This document shows, piece by piece, positions 56,885-64,000 of a DNA stretch of 64,000 nt. Numbering within the stretch: the first letter of the stretch is position 1; the number at the start of each line of letters is the position of its first letter. Below the pieces are notes generated by a model. The model made no database searches and was not told where the DNA came from. It saw only the letters and a list, made by a program, of their open reading frames with translations. A program made the position numbers and the translations under genes. The DNA lies in assembly GCA_003344405.1 (NCBI GenBank), contig NOWV01000016.1, forward strand, positions 682,001 to 746,000. Reading direction: 5' to 3'. The DNA is from Trichoplax sp. H2 (taxonomy: Eukaryota; Placozoa; Uniplacotomia; Trichoplacea).

Positions 56885-58093
56885 CTTCAATCGCTTTCCA
56901 AGATATCTTGTACACTTTCTCCGCGGAAGACATCAAGACAGAAGGAGGATGAATTGCGCAGTTGCTGTTATATACGTACTGAAGCGAAGCTCTGACACGT
57001 CTGACCATCGTACTCTGCGAGTGTAGCGGTACAAGGGTGAATCGTCATCGAGAAACAATCAAACTGAGTGACGCAAAAATTTGCAAATTTGAAAGCATTC
57101 CCTTATACACTACACGACCAGAAATGATCCGAGGTGTAATTTCCTCTAGTCTAAGACTGTTTTGAACACGAATCGGAGATGAGGAGTGGCCATTGAGTGC
57201 AAATAATACCGTTCTTACACAGTACAGTACAGTATAGTACAGTGTCAGTTACAGTATATTGTAAAGTACCACAGTACAAGTACTGTAGTATACTGTACTG
57301 TACTGTACAGTATACAGTATACTGTACGGTGTACAGTGCACGTACTGTGCACTATACGCGATGTACTGGAAGAGTCGACATGGCGATTGGGGGGAGATAG
57401 CGGAGATGGGGAAAAACCAACAAGGGTAAAATTTGTATAGAATGTACCATACTGACTGTAAAACTGACAGCAGTCATTTTCATTCAAATCTATATTGCAA
57501 ATATAGCCTATAGATATATATAGTTATACATATTATGGTTGCAATGACGAAATTCTTATATCTTCATTCAATGTTGTAATAGTGGCTGCCCTAGTAGTTG
57601 CAATAATAAGGCATAGTTGCAGTACTGTACAAGTGTACATGCCAATTTCAGTCACTATAATACTGCACTAATTTACGGTATCAAAGTTCAATTTCATTTC
57701 ATCCCCAGCTAACATAAGGCCAGTTAAGCAATGATGTAACGTCTAATCGTTTCCCTTACGCCTTAATTTAAAAAAAATCAAATAAAAATATATAAATAAA
57801 TTACAATTGAACAAGCTAATCGCTTTGCGGCGAAATCAACTACGCATGTACACAGGCATCATTCCTGCGACGAAATGAAATGTTTTCCGTTGCCTAGCAA
57901 CTCCTACGTTCATTGCCATAAAGCCTCTAGCGAGTAGCAGAATCGAGTTTATTTGGATATTAACCAGTAATCCTTTTGAGAGTAATGAGATACTATTGCT
58001 TATGTTACTATACAAGCATTCATTTTAATATAAGATTGTACTTCGATGAGATTTAATCTCAAGGCTTACAGTTAGTCATTTCTTACTTGCAAA
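56885..58093. promoter_or_regulatory. Divergent promoter region of SURF4 and AXDND1-like
   Basis: 1.2 kb between the two start codons, facing away from each other, so both promoters should lie here. The centre (57219-57366) is a dense GTAC palindrome cluster, listed separately. I see no clear TATA box or initiator. The region has no exon-like frame; open frames crossing the palindromes are artefacts of the repeat. Confidence 0.5.
57219..57366. repeat. GTAC/CAGTAC palindrome cluster between SURF4 and AXDND1-like
   Basis: Roughly 150 bp made largely of overlapping gtactg, cagtac, tgtac and gtatac words, including the nearly palindromic stretch from about 57290 to 57325 (gtatactgtactgtactgta continuing cagtatacagtatac). 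Same vocabulary as the cluster before endophilin-B. It could extrude a cruciform or bind a dimeric factor; both ideas are inference. Confidence 0.75.
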
Positions 58094-61000
58094 ATGGCGT
58101 CAACAGTACAAAATAATCGAGAGGAGTTACAAACAAGTAGGACACCAAGTCCTAAAGTAACCACATTACCTTATATCAATCCAGCCAATGAAAGTATTAT
58201 TACCCAAAGGAACGAAGATCATTCTGGCAGAATGAGTTCGTCAAATATTGCCAACGATCATATACCACAAGAAGTTTTAGCCAACTTAATTCGATTATCA
58301 ACACCACCACCTAATAAAGATCATGTTGGCATATCTGCAAAAAAGAAGTCCAAGAAGGTCAGAAAATTTTCGATGATACAATTTTACCTTAATATAATAT
58401 CATTACCAAGCTGGTTATTGTATTTTGCTTACTCTTGTGTAATATTGATAGGCTATCCAGTCAGTATTATAGCCCAAGCATAAGCAATATACTGATTCTT
58501 ACGTTTTCTTGTGTAATGTTGATAGACTATCGTGTTCATTCAATAGTATTGCAACCCAAGAATAAGCAGCGTAATCTACATATCGAAATAAATTAAATTC
58601 GAGTTTGAATAAAAATACATCAAGCATAATTATCTGTCAATCAAGTTAAACACTAGTCTAAAAATAATAATCTGAGCTACGACAATTAAGAACTACTGCT
58701 GTTAAATGTTGGATTTAAGCTGTTGACGGTGCAGAGCAGTAGTGTATCATAACAAGATAATTTATGTATCATTGATTATTTTGGTAAAGTACTTTATAGC
58801 TCAACCTTATTAATAGAGATAATCTAATATATTGCTTATAATTAAGGCAATATGTCGTCTGTATTTCTTGAGGTTCATGAAAGAATATCTTTCTATTAGA
58901 TATAGTATTGATCTACATAGAAAAAGGGCGATAATAGATAAAAATAGAAGGCGCAAGCAATTACTTGTAACTGCTTCCGTTACCACATTATAATAATTAT
59001 GCAATTAATCATAGCTACCATCGCCAAGAACACCATCCAATGCTTGGAATTTCGCATCGACAAGGGAAAAATTTAAACATTTGGCTGAAAAACCTACATG
59101 CACATGTGGAGCTGGAAGGTTTATATCATGTTTAAAGTTTTAAATTGTGCTAAACTAAGAATATTACTTTAAACAACAATCCCATAACTAACATCTTTTT
59201 TTGATTTCTAGTGGGCTGACTTTCTTGTATGATAAATCGAATAGTCCAGTAAAAGATACTGAAGTATCCATTGATGACAATGAAAGAGCTGAGAAAAGTC
59301 AAGAGTTAGCGCGAACAGTGTTAAAAAATCCTAACAATGAAACTAAATTAAGCGTATCGCGTGAAAAAATCATTACATCGTTAGCAGATACGGAAGCTAA
59401 AGACTCAAACGACGAAGAGAAAAATACAACGGTTGCAAAAACGGTATTAGATACAAATTTGATTCATGTTATCACTCACTACTCAAGTTAATGACACAAT
59501 AATTATAAATAACCTTTTCACCTGTTCGATATTTGTAGACGCATAAAATACCAGATACATTAATTCCACTCGAATATCATATCATCAAGGCACCCGCTGT
59601 TGCTGGACTAGAGTTCCAAGATGAGTAAGTTGATATTTCTTATGATACAAATAAAATTTTTTAATTTGAAGTAATTATTAATTAAATCCAGCTATGTAAC
59701 CCTGAAATATTGTTTTTCAGCAAATATACAACAAGAGTCCACGATCATGAACATCATGTAACCGTATTTCCATCACTGTAAGCTATCTAGTGATATTAAA
59801 AAAATCATTTTGAGAATCAGAATTTTTATTTACTTTTTATATCATTTTAAATAGCTTAGGCAGTCATAATTAGATTTAGATACCAAATGGTATTGTATTA
59901 TATTGTACTATAAAATTTAAATTAAAAAATAAAATTATACCGTTGTTGAATAATATACATATTAGGCGGCCAACTAGTAGACAAGAAGTTCTTCAGTTAA
60001 AGCATACAATGGAGTTAATGCTTAAAAAAGCTGGTATATCTGACCTTGATACTTCTAAATCCACGGGACCAACACAGGTAATACTGTTATGACTTTTGGC
60101 GTAACTTTGTACTTTACCAGAGGAATGATATTATCTTTATAAAACAGTAAACTAGATTATCACAAACTAGTGGTTTTACAACTGTTGAATAATTTTTTCT
60201 ATTTTATAAATCTAGATCCACAACTTATTAGATGTCATTGAAAAGGAACAAACGATTTATAACATTTGTTTTCATGAAGTTATTCGACAGGTACATTAAA
60301 TCTGCGCATTTTAATCTACATTTTCATATCAAGTTAATCCTTATAATTTTAAACAAAAACATTTAACATAAGATGACCCTTGCTGTATTTATTTATAAAA
60401 TTTGATTACTCAGGTAAGCGTTGAATGTGTAGAACGTGGAGAGCTACTGGCAGATATTCGTCAAAGATATTCGGGATTATTTAATCGTATTCCACGTCAA
60501 ATTATGAGGTAAGTATCATAAATAAGTATAGTACAAATTTAGTGCTGTCTATATGCACCACAAGTAACAGCATTTCGGGTGATAGATTTGTCCCAGTCTA
60601 ATACTACAATAAATTTTACCCAAGACTAATTCTGATTGAGTTTCTCATATTTTGTCCTATTAGCTTATACGAGGAAATATTAGCTCAGAGAGCCCTTGAT
60701 CGGTTTGTTAATTTATAAAAAGTAGAAAAAAATGATCATTATATCCAACGTCATTTGCTATAAATAAATAAATCTTAATTTTAGACGATTGATTGCTGAA
60801 CTATCGCGATTTAAAACTTCCATTGGTGATTTATCCAAGTAATTAATTATTGAATGAATTGAATGTCTTGTAGGTTATATTTGCCTTAATGTACATTAAA
60901 ATTTTAATATCCTACAGAGAGTTAGCTGAAGTTAGAAATCATGATTTTCGAATGAGTTCGGAAGCTAAACAAGCAAAAGCTAAGGTATAAGCAAAAAATT

Positions 61001-64000
61001 GTAGGATATTTTTAATGGTAATCTCGCAATTTTTAATTCTTTGACGTATTGAAAACATTTATATTGTAATACATATTTATTAGCTTGTATCAGCAATGGA
61101 AGAATCCGATAAAAACGTTAGGTAAGAATATAAGCTACATTAATCTGTATTTACAAACTACACATGTTGCTAGCTTGTATGCATGTTTTGGCTATCGCTA
61201 AGCGGTCATTAAGCTTTAATTAAATTTTTAATGTCAAATCTTATAATATTTCACAGTTTACTTACTGAATACCATCAGTTATACGAATTACAACGAAGGC
61301 GGTTAGAAGTTCAAGTTGGTGAGTAGAAATATCGCTTGTATAATGCAGCTATAAACAATGAAATTAGCTCATCTTTTATTTTAAATACTTCCTTGATGCC
61401 AATAGCTCAATTATCAGAGGAACGAGAGATCTGGAGCAATTGTGCATATAGTCTATCTTTGAAGGTAACAGAAAGCCATCAGCTCAATACAGCAAGAAGA
61501 TTACATCTAAGTGAAAAAGCGTGGGTGAAATTTGCTACTCATTTCACTGTTTTAACAAGTGATCGCGATTCAATTGAGGTTAGAGGATAGTAAAATAAAT
61601 TGTATGAAGTAATTAATAATCCCTATCTTTACTGCGAATACTTATAGTTTCGATATTATATATTATAGTTATCTCAACTACAACACAAAGCTCATATGTG
61701 GCAAGAAAAGATCGACCGATTTGTTCGTAGTGTAAATAAGAAAGAAAACAACTTGTGCGACCAATTAAATAAAACTAATAGTGGTATTCGAAGATGGTTA
61801 AAAGAATTTGATAAATGTCTATAGTAAGTTTATTAATTCTTCCCGATTGATTGATATTTTTAGCAATAGCATTTCCTGTAAAGAATTAATAAACATAATT
61901 TAAAATGTTAAAACTAGCCCTGAAGCTGGAGCACAAAATGCAACCCTGCCAAGTAACTCTTTCTTGCAAAAATTTCTTAATGATGTCAATTTATGGGAAG
62001 GAATTATTAATGCAGAAATTGAAAAATTCACTGGTGACAGTATTCTAACTGCGCAGGAAGAAATTAAACATGCTACTAAGCTGGTTAGTCAGCAGTTTCT
62101 GTCTATTATTTTCGTATAAGCGAAACTTCACCAAGCGCATCCATGGAAGCACCTTTGATCACCTGATTAAATCAATTTTTGCTTTTTCAAATTTTAGGTT
62201 GAGGCTTGGACAGATTTAACCATAAAACTATCTGGTCGCCATTCAACTTCCACCCAAAGTTGTATTATAGAAATGAAAAATATTAATCAAGTAAGAATTT
62301 GTTGATGCTGTTTCTTCTGCGGTATTGTTATGAAATGATCCGAAAACGAAATCTTTGCTAAGATATCGTTCATTACCATATGATTATTCTCATTCGATGC
62401 TGTTTGATATGGTAATTAATTGATATACGGTATAACTTTTAATTATCAATTTGGATTAATCGTTTTAGGAAATAGGAATATTTAATGCAAGATTCATAAT
62501 CAGAGTGGCCGGTGAAAATGGTAAAAAATGCACTACTTACACATATATATTTCATATTTTCATTACTATATCGAATCAGAACTAGATGAAATGGCTAGTT
62601 ATTTATCATATTAACTGGCTTCCCTTCTGATTGAAATACAGGTGTTGCTAAGGCCCTAATTGATATGGTTAATAACATGGAAACATGGGCAAATCGAATT
62701 TATGTTCATTTTAACACCGATCCATTAACAGAAACAGATTGGTTTAGGTATAAACTCTACTAACGTTATTGAAATTCTCTACGCTATACTTTTGATAAAT
62801 GAATATCCAGCTACTTTATCAACTTAAAATTATCTGGATATCTTCAGTTACTAAAGGCATCATTTTAATTGACCGTATTTGTACTATAATTCTACATCAT
62901 AATTGTGACTTAAGAAGCCTATTACTACTTTTCCAGGCTTTATAACTCCATCACTGATTGGGAGGATAAAATTAAGTATATTCACGAAATTATTGGAACT
63001 GTCAGAACTGAATTCGATAGTGAAGCAATGACACCAGAAAAGTAAGCTTTTACAGTCAAGACAGCATCTATCTATGAGTGATCAATACCAGTTTCAGAAC
63101 TGGATTCTTATACAGTATATAGAAGAGCCATATTTAAACTTTCGCAATATTAGAACAAATCATTTTACTCTATTTTTCTTATCTCCATGCCACTAAAATC
63201 TTTATTTCCATTCGCGACACCGTACATGCTCATATATCAATTTGCGATATCGACAGCGGAAATGAGAAAGGATTACTGATCAATTTTAAATTATGATAAA
63301 TACTTGCTCCTATTTAGATGCCAACAGGCAATACAAAATTTATTTTTAACCTTACAAAATTGGACAAACTCTATAACTCATGCCGTAGAAAATGATGATA
63401 CGAAAATTATTAATCAAGTAAGCGCTGTTATTGCACATAGTAGAATCGCTTTAATTTACATTTTTAGGGAGGATTATAGCAGTCTTTCCATATAGATTCT
63501 AATTACGAATGATTTGACTTGATACAGTATACTGTATAAAGAATTTCTTAACTTCTAAACTACATTCCTCAATTTCGTTAGGTAACATCAGTTCATATGG
63601 ATATGATTAGTTGGATGGTGCAGTTACTACTACAGGTAACACCAGATATGGACGATAGCCCTTATATGCAACATTTCCGTGAAAATGGCAAGAAATATAA
63701 GACTGCAGATGATGTTAAAGCAGCTGCAGTCAGTATTATCGAACGCTTGCGATCCTTCACTAAGGATATTATTAGGTAAATAGCTATAATAAGAACTAAT
63801 AGTAATGGATAACTTTAGACCATTGCACTTATTTTTAGTCATTTATTAACATTATAATATATTAATTTTATTATTTAATATTAGTTAAGTGTTTTAATAC
63901 TGTGTTTATCTTGTCTTTACTCTAGTAATTCCAATGATATTGTTATGGAAACACGACAAGCAAAATTAGATTTACATGATGAAACAGCAGATGATGATTA
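58094..64000 (+). CDS. AXDND1: AXDND1-like axonemal dynein light-chain-domain protein, 3'-partial
   Basis: Exons: 58094-58357, 59015-59118, 59212-59467 (end uncertain), 59539-59624, 59721-59777, 59966-60077, 60216-60290, 60414-60508, 60664-60702, 60785-60838, 60918-60984, 61084-61121, 61257-61318, 61406-61578, 61669-61823, 61918-62083, 62198-62290, 62469-62520, 62642-62747, 62937-63041, 63318-63417, 63582-63775, 63926->64000. About 842 codons in the window, all phases consistent. Matches AXDND1 in order: IPQEVL, KFKHLAEKP..GAGSGLTFLYD, DTLIPLEYHI, GLEFQDDKYTT, GPTQIHNLLDVIEKEQTIYN, VIRQVSVECVERGELL. Residues about 300-480 correspond to the p28-type dynein light-chain domain, mostly coiled coil. 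Family: known from testis and motile cilia, exact role poorly defined. Exon 1 is Ser/Asn-rich and variable. The gene continues past the right edge. Confidence 0.9.

Noticed and set aside
57245-57487. Open frames on both strands across 57197-57487
   Set aside because: Produced by the GTAC palindrome repeat, giving Tyr/Cys/Thr/Val-rich peptides with no coding character.

Overview
The window looks like a piece of an AT-rich, gene-dense, intron-rich animal nuclear genome. Every coding unit I could rebuild has short exons separated by GT-AG introns (mostly 50-600 bp), and the products are metazoan-type proteins: a pappalysin metalloprotease, EVI5-like RabGAP, endophilin-B, ODF2/cenexin, SNM1B/Apollo nuclease, CMTR2 cap methyltransferase, SURF4 cargo receptor and an AXDND1-like ciliary protein. 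The early-animal gene set, very compact introns and scarcity of transposons suggest a placozoan (Trichoplax or Hoilungia type). That assignment is inference; no marker in the window proves it. There is no operon, CRISPR array, plasmid or phage content.

Layout. 1-3744 (+): 3' part of a PAPP-A-like gene, entering from the left. 3745-10520: gene-poor, holding a 201-bp tandem duplication and a cluster of hairpins. 10521-15041 (+): EVI5-like TBC RabGAP, 14 exons. 15042-19303: non-coding, with diverged tandem repeats, a MITE-like element and a GTAC-rich palindromic cluster just upstream of the next gene. 19304-25099 (+): endophilin-B, 8 exons. 26556-33968 (-): ODF2/cenexin, 24 coding exons, convergent with endophilin. 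33969-37267: non-coding with diverged repeats. 37268-39439 (-): intronless SNM1B/Apollo. 41337-46334 (+): CMTR2, 17 exons, divergent from Apollo. 47919-50406 (-): unrecognised 345-residue protein in 3 exons. 52748-56884 (-): SURF4, 3 exons, whose second intron is almost entirely a higher-order tandem array. 58094->64000 (+): AXDND1-like gene, divergent from SURF4, running off the right edge.

Exon models were assembled by hand from splice sites, reading phase and recalled family sequence. In the complete multi-exon genes the coding lengths come out divisible by three (EVI5 about 573 aa, endophilin-B 343 aa, ODF2 839 aa, CMTR2 804 aa, SURF4 275 aa, unknown gene 345 aa), which supports the models. 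The genes do not form one pathway. ODF2 and AXDND1 are both centriole/cilium proteins; SURF4 and the pappalysin belong to the secretory route; CMTR2 and Apollo act in the nucleus; EVI5-like and endophilin-B act in membrane traffic.

The least expected structures are the six-unit (two blocks of three) tandem array in SURF4 intron 2 that copies the exon-3 splice acceptor, the GTAC/CAGTAC palindrome clusters upstream of genes, the unrecognised 345-aa gene, a GC-AG intron in ODF2 and a 42-bp intron in CMTR2. I did not find a convincing new multi-gene system.
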